Numbered from the stretch's first letter, positions 38,801 through 64,000 are shown. The stretch is DNA of 64,000 nucleotides from Axinella damicornis (GCA_963931865.1 OZ007507.1:5515148-5579147); one strand, 5' to 3'. The notes: generated by a model from the sequence alone, not told the origin. A program made the numbers and translations.

Positions 38801-41800
38801 CATGCAATAATCTTTTAGGGTATTGCGGAGGTGGTTCATGTAAATAATTATGCAGGTGTTTACTGCTCATGTCATGTGTGCTAACAAGCAGTTATTATAC
38901 TATAGAATGGCAAACACTTGCACTCCTATGGTACAGGTTGGTCTCTCAGAAAGGAACACGATCTACATCATAGTTGGGGATGAAGAGGGTTGTACAGATT
39001 ATGTGCAGTTAGGAGCTGAAGATCTTAACCAGAAGCAGGTAAAACACAGCACAGTGTTAACTATGCAGGTACTATATAGTGCACACAATGTATTCACGGA
39101 TGTGGTAAGTATACTCAAACAAAACTCTATATCACATTTGTAGCACAATTGGGCTTTACAGGTATAATGTTGACTTTGCTGTGGGACGGCAATTCCCAGA
39201 CACTTTACATGCATACATACATTTTCCCACACATCCACCCACACTGCAATATCATAATTCTGATCACTTCCCACTTAGCAACAATACTAACTATGCAGTT
39301 GTAATACAACAGCAGGCAACTACCCACAATCTCTTTTAGGGATTCAGATCCCTCACAATTGTGAAATTTAGTGTCACGCCATAATTTATTGTCCAGCATA
39401 GTGGGGTACCCAGGATGCCGTGGCAAGTGCTTGTGTAAACATTAAACTCAGAGTGAATTGTATACCTGGAATTTGCTAGTGTATACTTGATAGCTATCAC
39501 CTTCAATACCACAGGAACCAGCTTCCTTCACTGTTTTGGAGAGGATTAGCGAGAATGGTGGGTGGATGGCGACGGTCGAAGTTCAATCTCACAACAGAAC
39601 TACCAAAGGTATGTCCTGCATGCTTATGCAGTTCTGCAATAGGATATTCAGGGCCGTAGGAGTAGGTGCGGCAGGTGCGGCGGCCGCCGGACCAATAATA
39701 TGCTCAGTCTGGCTAGCAAGTTGTTGAATCTTGCAGTTTCATCCCAAGATTGCACCAGAAACGATCTCAGAAGGTCTAAAATTCAAAATTTTCCTGGGGG
39801 AGGGCCCCCAGACCCCCCTATGTGACACACTTCGCACGCTTGCTCCGCTTCTTGCTCGGCGCGCTGCGCGCGCCATTGCGCTGCCACGATCTCATCGCTC
39901 AAAAGCGCTCTACGCCTGACCAAACTAAAATTGCTTCCTACGGGCCTGGGATGGAACTCACCTCTTCCCGTTGTGTACATGTGTAGCTGTCTCCGTGGCA
40001 ATCCAGCCAGCTGCAATGGCACCTGTTGAGAAGAGAGTGGTGGTACACATTGAAGGGGACACTCTACATCCTGGAAAAGTGGAACTTGTCCGTGGAGATC
40101 CTTACCCTCCCAGGGTTAGTGCATCCCCTGATGAGTACAGTAACTCCATTTGCTGTACCTTGTCCCTAAGTTGATGTGTATGGTCACACTTACCCTTTCC
40201 TAACACTTGCAGCCTACCAAGAGTTACACTCTTCCACCAAAAACATATGAGGTATGCACTATCAATAGTGATGTACACCTGAGCTTGCCTTAATTTTACT
40301 ATACATTTTGCAGCTATATCTACGCAATGTTATGAGTGGATGATTAGATGTATATATCTGTATGCATGCATGCAATTGTATGATGATGCTTGTACGATGA
40401 TGCTTGTATGATGATGCTTGTACGATGATACCTGTATTGTATGATGATACGTATGATGATGCTTGTATGATGATGCTTGTATGATGATGCTTGTATGATG
40501 TATACTCTGTCACAAATGTAGGGTCCTCTGCTGGAGCTGGGCATGGATTACCATGACTTCTCCACGGACAGAAAGAACGACTACACAACAAAATCGGAGA
40601 ATGGGTGTGTTGAGAGCATGTTGTTCACTGCTGTCGATTGTTATTACCATGCTCTTTCTTCTCTCTGTAGCTGTCCTCTCACACTGCAGCAGGAGGGGCA
40701 CACCTCAGTGTTTTCACGCCACTCCACATCACACGAGGGTATGAATCAGACGTATGGATACACAGCATGATGTGTGATGAGATCAGACTTGTATGGTCTA
40801 TTCCAATATCTCGATACTCCTGTACAGTTCTTACTGTAATTCTCTTTGTAAAATTGCATGTATGACATTGTGCTGCAGACATGTGGGAGAATGTGTTCTC
40901 TGCCACCATCAAGATCACCAACACTGCAGAGGAGTGTCTGACCATCACAAAGGTCTTTGGGGAATTCTTGAACCATGGTAGGTGTATATCATGGGTATTT
41001 TTCTTACATTATAGTGATAGTGTATTTGGTACGCATTCAATCTGTAGGGAACGAGTGGGTGAAATGTGACGATGTAATGCTTGCGAAAGACTTCTTCCCA
41101 AGGATGTACAAGTGGTACCTGAGGTCCCAGAACTTTAGCCTGGACCCAGGCTTCACAGACAACCTCACTGCCCAGCTCAGCATCAGATTCCCAGGTGCAT
41201 TATCTGCATTAAAAATAAATTACGATATAACTCTAATGCAGAAGCAAATAGGGTAGGTCACCTAGCAACTCAATGCTAGTATAAAAACCGCCCAGCATGA
41301 GTACAATGAAGTGGGACAAATACAAGAAGCAATAACAATACCTGAAAACTCATGCATGATACAGGCGTGCACACTACACGTGCATTCCTTTCAGCCAGCT
41401 CGGTGGTGTTAATTCATTTTCAGCTGCATGGCTGGATGGATAACTGCGTGTGGAAAGTCTTATGGCTTTGTCTTAAGAAAGTTTTGTCTGCAACTGTTAC
41501 TGTGACACAGGTCATTAATCACGTTACGTGCTACTGCTTGCTTGATGTCATGTGCAGTGAACCTTGTGTGAAATCTGTGTTACATTAATCATATTTGCAT
41601 TCAGTGAAGTTTACACATGTCTCGGGGGGTCATGATCCACACAAATTCTCGGACTGTGTCCTTCCAGGATCCTTACCCGAGCCTTTGTGGCGATGCTGTG
41701 CCCATCGCTCTCTCCCCCAGCCCCTCCACTTCAGAGTCACCTTTGTCACACAAGACACCCGATCAGCCTCGCTCAGGTTTGAACAGGTGAGCGGCTACTA

Positions 41801-44800
41801 ATTTGCTGCTGTTCCACCCAATTTTGCTGATGTCAACAGATTATTGTCACAGTACACCATATTAATCAAGAGCTAGACACAATAGCTAACGTACTGATGA
41901 CCAAACTTTGCTGTAATTCATTGCCTAGCAACACAGGTATATCCTATTAGCGAGGAGTTGTGGTTTAACATGTTTGTAAGTACATGCATGGACCTGTACA
42001 CTGTTGCCCATAACAACACAGTGTGTGTATAGCCATGGAACAGCAGGTGGTATATCCTATGATATCAAGAGGCAGTAGGTACTCTTCATTGTTCTAGCTA
42101 CTTGATGACCAAAGAATTCATGCTACATTGCCTAGCAACACATGGAAGATATTGCCTACAGACATTCCTGTTTCCAAGGAGTTGTGGTCATATGGAGGTT
42201 GTTGATGTAATAGCAACATGGTGCTATGGAAATCAAACAGCAGGTAGCTTGTAAGCTGGTAACCACCTAAGTGTGAAGTATAGCAAACCACACGACTACA
42301 CGCATCCTTGAGTTGCTAAGAACAATCACTAACATTGACAAGGTACCAAGTTGTCCTAGTTGAGTGCTGCAGCTTGCACAGTGTAACTAGAGTTCAGCGG
42401 TATATGGCTATATGCCTAGCCGTGTCACTTGTAATACAGAATAGCAGGTAGAGCCTGGTATACATAATCTCACCTGAGTGATATTGGGATGGAAATTGTG
42501 GATGGCGGAAAGGGTTTGATTGCACAATCATGGGTACCAGTACCAGGTAACTTACCATATATCTAGCTAGCGAGGGGCGACCATCATATGCGCAGTTACA
42601 CACCATGCAACTCTGAATGTGTATGTAGTGGCCTATACTGTGTAATGAGCGTTTATGCTAAATGAAGCATTGACTCAATGTCTGACCACTCTACTGCAAG
42701 CCACTGACTCCGAAAGATACACAGACCCATTTACAAAACCCCATTGTGGCAAAATAAAAGACCAGAAGTACATATGTCCTGTACTTCTGGTCTGTGTCCC
42801 AAGCTCAAAGTTCTGCAGGACCACCTTATATAGCATGCTACTGATACCTATACATGATACAAATTAATGCAAGCTAACCTATTAGTGAGTGTGCCACAGT
42901 GTAGTTGCATGGTTGAACAGCTCACAAAATATCGCCTTTCGCTCTGCCATTTGTTCATTACATCATGCTGTCATGAGAAGTAGGGAGGACACCCAACTTT
43001 CTGGCAGCGGAAGGAACAGTTTGAACTCCTACGGCCTGGGAATGAGGCTAGCTCTTATGCCAGCTTCATTCCCAGGTCATCGGATAAATAGCCTGGCAAC
43101 TTCCGTGAGTTCGAACTGTATATGGATGTAACATCACGGCAGTTGCATATACCTCATTCAACGCACGATACAATTGGGTATCATGTGACAACTGACTGTA
43201 TAATTTTATACTGCCAACTTTCTGGCAGCGGAATTAACAGTTAGAACTCCATAAGTTGACAGGCCGTTTCTCCAATGGCCTGGGAACGAGGCTAGCTCTT
43301 ATGCTTGCAAGCATGACACAGAGTTTATCCCTCCTGTAGGGGAATCCACCTGCAATTCCAACCGCTGAACTGAGGGAGAAACAGTGGGGGAGGCAACTAG
43401 ACTTCCACCTATTTGCAGATGATGTGGACAGATGCAAGAGGGCAGATGCAGGCATCTATTACGTATGTAACACATTTGATGGAAGACAGAAACGTAACTT
43501 ATTATTGCTCTGCCTCATTTGACTATTAATTACCAGAGGAGGCAGGACATAATGTCATGCCCAGCTGAATCAGGTGGTTAATTTCTGTTCCTAGCACATG
43601 TAAATACATACTCAGTTGACTATACGTACCAAGGCACTTGATCTGTAAGTACTGTGCTGATTATCAAATATCTCCAACATCTGAGGGGACTTTGTGAGTG
43701 CATGCACAGCCTGTACTTATTGATTTTCAATTACTAGTACAGCCGATACACAGCCTGTACTTGATTTTCAATCATTACACAGTGATAACATTGATATCAC
43801 CTCTGCCTTTCAAGTGTCTGATAAAGATGGTATTCAATAACGGTGGTGGTGTGAATGGGTTGCTGTGAAAAACACTGGGGGCACTCCTACTTCATCAATA
43901 TAATAATAATCGCATTCAGAGATTGCCGATAGTCAGCATTATGCGGGTTTGCTGTACATTGGGCAAATGCTACAGAGTAAAACTTCCAATATTGAGTATC
44001 TAATAATTATACAAGACTGCTTTGCTCGTTCAGCTATGCCCCCCTCACTCACCTATGGGAGCAGTCCAGTGCCAGGCAGCTCGAGCTCTCTGTGCAGAGG
44101 TCTGACAAGATTATTTCACCTCCGCTCCATGATTGTGTCCACTGCTGCTCCTCGATTGCGTCTGCTCCAGCTACTCCCAGATTGCATCTGCCTCACCCTG
44201 ATCTTGTCCGATTTAGCTGCTGCTCCTGCCACAGCCATGAAGCTAATGCTCCCAAATAGCATCCGCTTCAGCTACTGCTCTCCGGTTGCACTCGCTTGCA
44301 GCCCCAGATGTTCTGGAAGGTTCCAAGCCCTGCCCGACATTTTCAATTATTCTTCGCTGAGTTTGAAGCTCGGAAGTACAAAGTATGGGCATCACTAGTC
44401 TAATCTAGCTCACCCGCTTCCGTTATGCACAGACACACACACACAGACAGTCATCATTCACACATGCACAGAGCAAATAGTAACTTAGGGATGCAATATA
44501 GCTAATAGACCTCTGTAGCCACTAAAGTTCATCGTTGGAGAATACAGTGATTGGTTTCCCTATAGTGTAATACATTTTGAACCGCCAAGAAGAGGACAAC
44601 CTCTCTACAGAGGAATTTATTGTCCCATGAAGTATGCTTCCAATGTGTTAGCTACACATTGTTCCCTATAAATAGTCCATACGAGTTTCATTAAAAGACA
44701 TTTAAATTGTCTGGTTTGTGGTCATTTTCAGGATTTTACAACTGGAAAGACTTGTTATCGGTGTTCAGTTGATGCTGTACCCACACCTCCACTCAACATT

Positions 44801-47441
44801 GTCCCCTATCTTCACTATGCTGCCCTAGGGGCCAAGGTAGATCACCAACATACTATTCTGTGTTTGGTAATTATCATGGGTGTCCTGTTTTGAAGACAAA
44901 GTCAGAAGTCCGTTCAGCCTCACAAGGAAATAATTATATGAGTGCTGAGCATAATTAATCACATGCAAACTTGATCTGTTATGTTCCAGAGAGTTGGCCA
45001 GTGTGAGTATGAGTTGACCGAGCTGGGAGAGGAGTCAGATCTGGAGGGAGGGTCATCCATTCAGGTTCTTGCTCTAGTGGATCTGGATGCCATTGTCACA
45101 TACGGCCTGAAGGTCAGTTGGATTTTAACTACACATTACGTTTGCAAGATGCTCCTCAACTCTGGCTTAATTGTGTGTGTCCGTCCGCACTCTATGTGCA
45201 TGTTTCCATTTAGCCAAAAGCAGGCCAGGTCTATATCACTATATCAGCATTCAACAAGCATGCAGATGGTACCAACAGTGTCACCTCTCTGTTCTGACAG
45301 TAGCATGTTTGGTGCAATTACGGGCTGTCTATCACAGCTACATGTCTTCTTCCTTCTCTTGCATGGCATCTCCAGGTAGTGATAAGGACCTCAACATCTT
45401 CAGCCAGCGGCTGCTACTTGGTTCCCTACCATGATCGCAATGAAGCAACGTTCACATTGGAGCCAAAAGAAGTGAGATCTGTAATACTGGTTGATTGCAT
45501 GTTGTAGTGCAACCCCATACCTGTTTCTTCGCATGTAGCTATGTATTCGTACCTGTTGTAACTGTGTTGGGGTCAACATCCACACTTGACAATGCTCTTC
45601 TGCGTTGATTTCTTTCTGTAGTTATCAGCAAACGAGAACTTCACAGTGAGGTGGAATGTTCCCATGTCTACCATGGAAGACACTATTGGTAGGTATCAGC
45701 TGTCCATCTTCATTGATTACTCTTTATGTTTAGCAGTATCAAGTTGTTATGAACTCTCGCTTAATTTGTTAGATTATATACTTGTAGCATTAATATAAAT
45801 TGTGATGTATGCTCGAGTCTCTGCTGCCATGTGGTGTGACAATATGATTTATCTGTCTAGCTGGCTAGCTAGCTATTACTTTTTCTGTTTTCATTTCTGT
45901 ACACAGGGATTTATCAGTCCTATGGGAGGACTGCTGTGACTAGTGAGGTCCAGAACAGAAGTGGCTTGAGCAAAGGTCATGCTGAATTAAAGGTATTGAC
46001 ATATTAATTTGCTAATTATTGCTGCCTGATAGCTATATATCCGGCCTGTGGGTACAAAGTTGGGATGCCTGCCATGATCTCATTCAAGTCGTACAAATTC
46101 TGCGGACAGTAGACTTGGGCTTCTGTTATTCCAGAGTACATCTATCAGCCTTGTCCCATGGTGAGCATTTGTTTCCAGACTGACATGAGCATGGGCCACG
46201 CTGACTTGCAAGAGTTGCCATCTTATTGTTAGATTACCATCCTGTTGCTAGGTTGCAAGAGTTGCTTACATGTTGTAAGAATGACAAATGAACTACCGAC
46301 TCATCTTGATTTCGACCAGTTGTTCAGTGTATAGCTAGGATATTGCCCTGCTTTGATAGCTCTGGGCACAATTCAAGCGGCTGTCGATTTCATCACAGCT
46401 TGTGGGCACAAAGTTGAGATTGGTGACCTGTTGATCTCATAGTTTGTGGGCACAAAGTTGAGATCGTTGACCTGCTGATCTCATAGCTTGTGGGCACAAA
46501 GTTGGGATAGCAGACCTGTTTGACCTCTCAATCTCCCAGATATAGTATATAACTGGTTGATATTTATAAGCTAGTACGTGTTATAGCAATGCCGATAATT
46601 GAAAAATTTACTACATGCAGCACTGAACTAGCCTCGTTCCCAGGCCCTCGTTCTCCTCCCTCTCTCGATCGGGCCTGGGAACGAGGCTAGCACTGAACTA
46701 TCCACCGCGATGATACCTACATGCACTGAACTATGATACCTAGGCCTTCTAATTAGCCCTAGTGTCTAAATTAGTGCTAACGGCAGTTAGTTTAGTTACT
46801 GTTCTCCAAAAGGATTTAGTCAGTTATACAGTTGGTGTATATTTCAAAACAGGCTAGCTTAGTTGGTGTCATAGGTGGGCAAAACCATTTCATAACAACT
46901 TACTAGAAAACAAGAGCTATATATTTTTAATGTCAGGCCCTCTCCATTCATTTTGATTGTATTCCAAGATATGACAAGTTGGTGGTAGAACAACCGACCT
47001 GAGAATGAGGCTGTAGACGTCTGCTTACTGTAGCAATATAGGATTCGCAATCAGATAATCCACTGGTTTGGACGTACAGGAGCTGGATGCTTATGGTAGC
47101 AAGCTCTAACCCAGTGCAAAACGCGCAAGGATGGTCAACTCCGATGGTAGAATGGACATACTGAGACAGCTGCAGTTCTGTTGGACAAGGGTGCTCAAAT
47201 TAGTCTGCAGAACAATAGTAGATTGCCTTCTTTGATGTGCTGAGTGGGAATGGCCTTGTTGCTTGTTGAAACTACTACCCAGACATCTCTTGTCATTTTA
47301 GTATACATTTCATTGCAGGCTCCAGACAGCCTTGGTGTCTATGAAGTCCGGTACTACTCCAGCTGGCTGAAAGAACAGTACCAGTCTGGCCACCATAGGC
47401 AGTGCTGGATGGTAGGAGAGGTGGCCGTGACAGCTGCCTGA
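35167..47441 (+). CDS. Uncharacterised 644-aa protein, CHORD-like N-terminus and SKICH-like C-terminus
   Basis: Nineteen exons join in phase: 35167-35230, 35385-35575, 36040-36117, 38937-39038, 39515-39608, 39987-40114, 40213-40251, 40522-40604, 40671-40738, 40879-40977, 41048-41194, 41668-41786, 43340-43462, 44732-44836, 44990-45112, 45376-45471, 45622-45688, 45907-45992 and 47319-47441. Residues 1-85 show a zinc-binding pattern, CVQCSRQYTEFENAEGSCLY with H-C-G, then WYTCC and PGCTQGKHHGRHH, spaced like a CHORD domain. The C-terminus (NFTVRWNVPMSTMEDTIGIY ... LGVYEVRYYSSW) resembles a SKICH-like beta-sandwich. The middle has beta-rich stretches (KRVVVHIEGDTLHPGKVELV; NVFSATIKITNTAEECLTIT) that I do not recognise. 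No signal peptide or membrane helix. The exon at 40671-40738 is fixed by phase only and intron 3 could hide another phase-0 exon. Domain names are inference. Confidence 0.72.
35755..35841. repeat. (CTAT)n and (TA)n microsatellites
   Basis: About 11 CTAT units followed, after a short gap, by a TA run, in intron 2 of the CHORD-like gene. Confidence 0.85.
36810..36985. repeat. 44-bp tandem repeat, four copies
   Basis: The unit begins CACCGTAGGTATTAACCAAT and continues CACATCACCTAAATGTTATC. Copies are almost identical, implying recent expansion. Intron 3 of the CHORD-like gene. The rest of this 2.8-kb intron shows a half-decayed TAGCCTCG hairpin near 37216-37292 and a minus-strand frame near 38261-38461 that ends like a possible exon, but nothing supports it. 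Confidence 0.85.
39649..39948. mobile_element. 300-bp MITE with hAT-like ends
   Basis: Ends CAGGGCCGTAGGA and TCCTACGGGCCTG are inverted copies. The interior shares the word GGGCCCCCAGACCCCCCTA with DNA beside the hAT remnant near 6445. It fills most of intron 5 of the CHORD-like gene and is far richer in CpG than the flanking DNA. No exact 8-bp target duplication was found. Confidence 0.6.
40376..40500. repeat. 14-bp tandem repeat
   Basis: Units of ATGATGATGCTTGT, with variants ACGATGATGCTTGT and a gap in the middle, end about 20 bases before the exon at 40522. Confidence 0.8.
43463..44731. other. Intron 13 of the CHORD-like gene with a minisatellite-bearing repeat
   Basis: Between about 44030 and 44440 lies a diverged copy of a repeat also found at about 59082-59523. 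Shared parts are the AGTCCAGTGCC...CAGCTC lead, a run of ~29-bp units around CTGCTGCTCC...GATTGCGTC, CAGCCCCAG...TGTTCTGGAAG and a final CACACACACA tract. Two longer open frames here (about 130-150 codons) come from this repeat. Confidence 0.6.
46401..46530. repeat. ~44-bp tandem repeat, three copies
   Basis: The unit begins CTTGTGGGCACAAAGTTGAG and runs on to CTGATCTCATAG. A diverged single unit lies near 46045 (CCTGTGGGTACAAAGTTGGG). Confidence 0.75.
46629..46689. mobile_element. 61-bp hairpin element with perfect 9-bp target duplication
   Basis: Ends TAGCCTCGTTCCCAGGCCC and GGGCCTGGGAACGAGGCTA. The nonamer GCACTGAAC borders it on both sides. The loop is only about 20 bases, making this among the smallest members. 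It lies in the last intron of the CHORD-like gene. Confidence 0.88.
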
Positions 47442-47620
47442 GCTTCATGAACACATTACTGTTGTCCCTGTAATACAGGTGTGTTTGTATTCTATTGCTA
47501 CAGTAAATAGACATGTTTCAGAGTGCTTTATTGGCTACATGAAATATTATTGTATAACTGGTTGACCTCAAAGGAAATTCGTTGCATCAAATGCTACAGA
47601 ACACGACACACTAGTCACAG

Positions 47621-50660
<3,040 letters not shown>

Positions 50661-50796
50661 GTCCTTGGTCGAACAAACGCACAAGCGTTCACAAGCTCGA
50701 TCTCCGCCTGTGGGCGTGGCTAAGTATTAAATGCTGGGGTTTTCCCCTCGCGTAGTTTCTATTTGGCAGAGTTGAGTACGAGTGAGCACATGCACA
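50661..50796. promoter_or_regulatory. 136-bp bidirectional promoter between AKR7 copies A and B
   Basis: The start codons of the divergent genes are only 136 bp apart, so both promoters must overlap here unless untranslated first exons exist. The stretch contains a GC/KLF-type box (GTGGGCGTGGC) and GGGGTTTTCCCC but no TATA box on either strand. The same elements recur upstream of copy C. Confidence 0.65.
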
Positions 50797-55810
<5,014 letters not shown>

Positions 55811-56913
55811 AACCCGAGAATTTGTGTTAAGGGATTATGTAATTACCTCTGAAATGTTGCCTGCTCTATTGAATTGTGTTTTGGAACAGTGTGTTAATTA
55901 TCATTAATTTTGTCTCCAGAGATATTGTGTGTGTTCACTTGTTCTACGTCTTGCTGCTCGGTTGCAGTGCTTTTGATCAATGAAGGGTAGTGTTATCTGC
56001 TGAAACTTCACCGTGAGTTCATCTTAGTGCTCTCTGGTTGTCCTGCATAAAATTAGAACTGTAAGTATTATTATTTTTGAATACCAGTTTGCAGTGCATT
56101 ACAGGTTTTAATGCATGAGGGCAATCTAGTTAACGGTCGAGGGCGAGATAATGCCCGAGCTGAAGGTGAGTGCATTATCCCCCAAAGACCGTTATGAGTG
56201 CATTTACACTACAAACTGGTATCTAAACTACTTAGCGCTACTCACTGACCTGAAACAGCTAGCTGTTGGTCTTTGAAAAGTGCATGTGCATTATGCGATT
56301 TAATGTTCAGTCATGTGAATGATGCTGAGGCGTCTGATTCGTTGAGGGTCTTGTGAGTAGCACTAATTAGTATATCCTACGCAACATGCAAATGGACAAA
56401 CATTGGAGCTTCTGTACTGTAAGCGACGAAAAGCTGGGCAATGGCCTGGGAACGAGGCTGATATCAAACAGCGAGTTTCTGAAGTTTTCAGGCAGATCTA
56501 TTTGATTTCGCTGCATACACACTGATGACAGAGTGTGCAGTAAGTGCCTTTGCTGTTTACATGGCGTAGGCGTCTTGCCTGTGAAGGTGTGAACATGCAC
56601 ACAATCAAAAACAGTAATATGTGTGTTAATTCCCAGTTCGGGGTGGGGGTTGATGTAGTGGGTGTAGCCGGGGTGGACATTTCTTGCTACAGTTTGGGAA
56701 TGAGGCTGCTCCAAGTTCTACAGTTTGGGAATTAGTGGAGGCTGCTCTAGAGTTCTAGAACCAAGTGTGCAATAGCCCTATCAACAACAAGAGTGCCCCC
56801 TATTTCACCTAAACAGACATATGGACTAAGCAATCACTCTACCCCTTGCTTGCACATGCACGCAGTTGAGCACAAGGTAATGACTGAATGTTGCATAGAT
56901 CTGCAATTCCTAC
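55811..56913. other. Downstream of copy B; palindromic MITE
   Basis: No exon recognised. At 56081-56222 a 142-bp palindromic element begins ATACCAGTTTGCAGTGCA and ends with the inverted ACACTACAAACTGGTAT. A one-sided hairpin remnant (CGACGAAAAGCTGGGCAATG...GGGAACGAGGCTG) is at about 56411-56460. Confidence 0.6.
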
Positions 56914-57446
56914 CTTGGAGTCCTCGATGAACTTTGTGATTGCCATGCACTACTAACTGCTGGAATTGTTGAGTTCTGTCTGCTAAGTCCTTAGCCATGG
57001 CACTCGTCTTTGCTTCAATTCTGTGACAGCGAAACACACACACATGAACAGGGGATAAGTTGGGCTATATACTGTCCACATTCCGGGACCCTTTTTCTCA
57101 GGCTCATGGGAAAAAGTATCACCCCATGCAGAGACACTTGTAAAGACTAGTGAGTCAAAATGCCAATGGGAAGGAGGCTAGTGTCTGCATGCTCCCACGG
57201 TTGAGTACCACCTATATCAACTGGAGAGGGTCTACATACTTATAGAGTTGCCATACATTTACTACCATAGAAAAGCATGCAATTTGTTCCAAACACAATA
57301 GAACTCAAGAAAACATACTGCTTTTTCACGGCAGCGAGCTCTCACTGTGCCAACGACTCTCCCTGCAGTCTCTGCTGTAGGGCCAATAGCTGCTTCCCAA
57401 GAGCGTGTTTCTCTGCCTGCTCCAACTTCATGGCCTCCTCAAATTG
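56914..57446 (-). CDS. Two coiled-coil exons of an unidentified gene (fragment)
   Basis: Minus-strand exons 57446-57346 and 57020-56914 have proper AG and GT borders and join in phase. The first reads QFEEAMKLEQAEKHALGKQL and LALQQRLQGESLA, the second QIEAKTSAMAKDLADRTQQF and QQLVVHGNHKVHRGLQ. The heptad-like spacing and E/Q/K/L content predict a coiled coil. I cannot find preceding or following exons in the window. The gene may have been cut by the duplication that created copy C (its block starts at about 57665), or flanking exons may be diverged. Function unknown. Confidence 0.5.
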
Positions 57447-57694
57447 CTGGAGGGGTAGAGGAATAACATGATACTACACATCCAAGATGGAGTGCATGGT
57501 GGGAGCCATAGGGATCTCAGCACATAAATCAACAAGGCCTTTTCCCCATACGATATATTATTGGAGCATGCCTAGAAGGGCTCAGGGCTCATGAAGCAAC
57601 CCTCAGAACTTGCAATTGTCAGACTATTGCTTCATGTACACACCCATAATTTGCCAACATAGGTCTCACTGGTCAAAGTTTTGCAACGACTCAC

Positions 57695-57735
57695 ATCTTT
57701 TTCTTGTACTAATCTGTGCCTTCCGAGGAGGCCAT
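57695..57735 (-). pseudogene. Remnant of AKR7 copy A exon 1 upstream of copy C
   Basis: The start ATGGCCTCC and the end AGATTAGTACAAGAAAAAGA-T/GTGAGT of copy A exon 1 are both recognisable, but 37 internal bases are missing (41 instead of 78), which breaks the frame at once (stop at codon 9). No exon 2 of A follows. The duplicated block therefore began inside copy A intron 1. Confidence 0.85.
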
Positions 57736-57813
57736 GTCGAACATTGTTCACAAGCAAGCTCGAGCTTTGCCTGTGGGCGTGGCTAGTAAATGTTGGGGGC
57801 CCGGGGGGCTCCC

Positions 57814-57966
57814 TAGTCTCGCCGGCCAGACGTTCGTGATCGCGGCGCGCGTGGACGTCTGGTAGTCTCGCGGGCCAGACGTTCGCTCCGCGCGCGCCGC
57901 CCTCCCCCCGCGCGCCGCGAACGTCTGGCATGGCCTGCGAGACTAGACGTCTGGCTCGCAAGACTA
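57814..57966. mobile_element. 153-bp nested hairpin element in the copy C promoter
   Basis: Starts TAGTCTCGCCGGCCAGACGT and ends GACGTCTGGCTCGCAAGACTA, with a second hairpin (TAGTCTCGCGGGCCAGACGT...TGGCCTGCGAGACTA) inside it. Very CpG-rich. The promoter between copies A and B has no such insertion: there the sequence reads straight into GGTTTTCCCCTCGCG. It ends 41 bases before the copy C start codon. Flanks GGGGCTCCC and GGTTTTCCC share six of nine bases. Confidence 0.85.
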
Positions 57967-58007
57967 GGTTTTCCCCTCGCGTTGTTTCTTGCCGAGTGAT
58001 ATTCACA

Positions 58008-63996
<5,989 letters not shown>

Positions 63997-64000
63997 GTGA

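Noticed and set aside
43949..44398. 149-codon plus frame
   Set aside because: Derives from the minisatellite-bearing repeat also present at 59082-59523; no splice-supported exon.

Overview
The window looks like nuclear DNA of an early-branching animal, most likely a sponge (inference). Genes have spliced exons with GT..AG introns, much of the sequence is short inverted-repeat DNA transposons and minisatellites, and the gene set is metazoan: a TMEM248-like protein, mitochondrial proline dehydrogenase, an intronless GABA-B-like class C receptor and AKR7 aldo-keto reductases. No species-diagnostic marker is visible, so a cnidarian or other basal animal is not excluded.

Layout. 1-6706 (+): last five exons of a TMEM248/TMEM219-like membrane protein whose large last intron holds a foldback element and two antisense hAT transposase remnants. 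6707-8760: intergenic, rich in foldback elements. 8761-23562 (+): complete 12-exon proline dehydrogenase (532 aa), whose introns contain a 38-bp minisatellite, two opposed arrays of one 34-bp minisatellite, a head-to-head tRNA-Ala pair (one degenerate) and a 661-bp long-TIR element with a perfect 9-bp target duplication. 25314-26114 (-): intronless SAM-dependent methyltransferase. 26309-29076: complete DNA transposon with a broken integrase-core transposase, arrayed subterminal repeats and a 6-bp target duplication, sitting between the methyltransferase and the divergent receptor gene. 29240-31645 (+): intronless GABA-B-like receptor. 35167-47441 (+): 19-exon gene for a 644-aa protein with a CHORD-like N-terminus and a SKICH-like C-terminus that I cannot name.

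47621-64000: AKR7 cluster. Copy A (-, 330 aa) and copy B (+, 326 aa) are complete, divergently transcribed and separated by only 136 bp. Copy C (+) is a recent duplicate of B that runs off the window; the duplicated block also carried the shared promoter and a broken remnant of copy A exon 1. B and C are similar enough that each serves as the empty site for insertions in the other, which shows that several hairpin elements and a minisatellite-bearing repeat moved after the duplication.

The genes do not form one pathway. Proline dehydrogenase starts mitochondrial proline catabolism, AKR7 enzymes reduce reactive aldehydes in the cytosol, and the receptor is a surface sensor. The strongest novelty is the well-dated population of short hairpin transposons with 8-9-bp target duplications, one of which lies in the promoter of AKR7 copy C.
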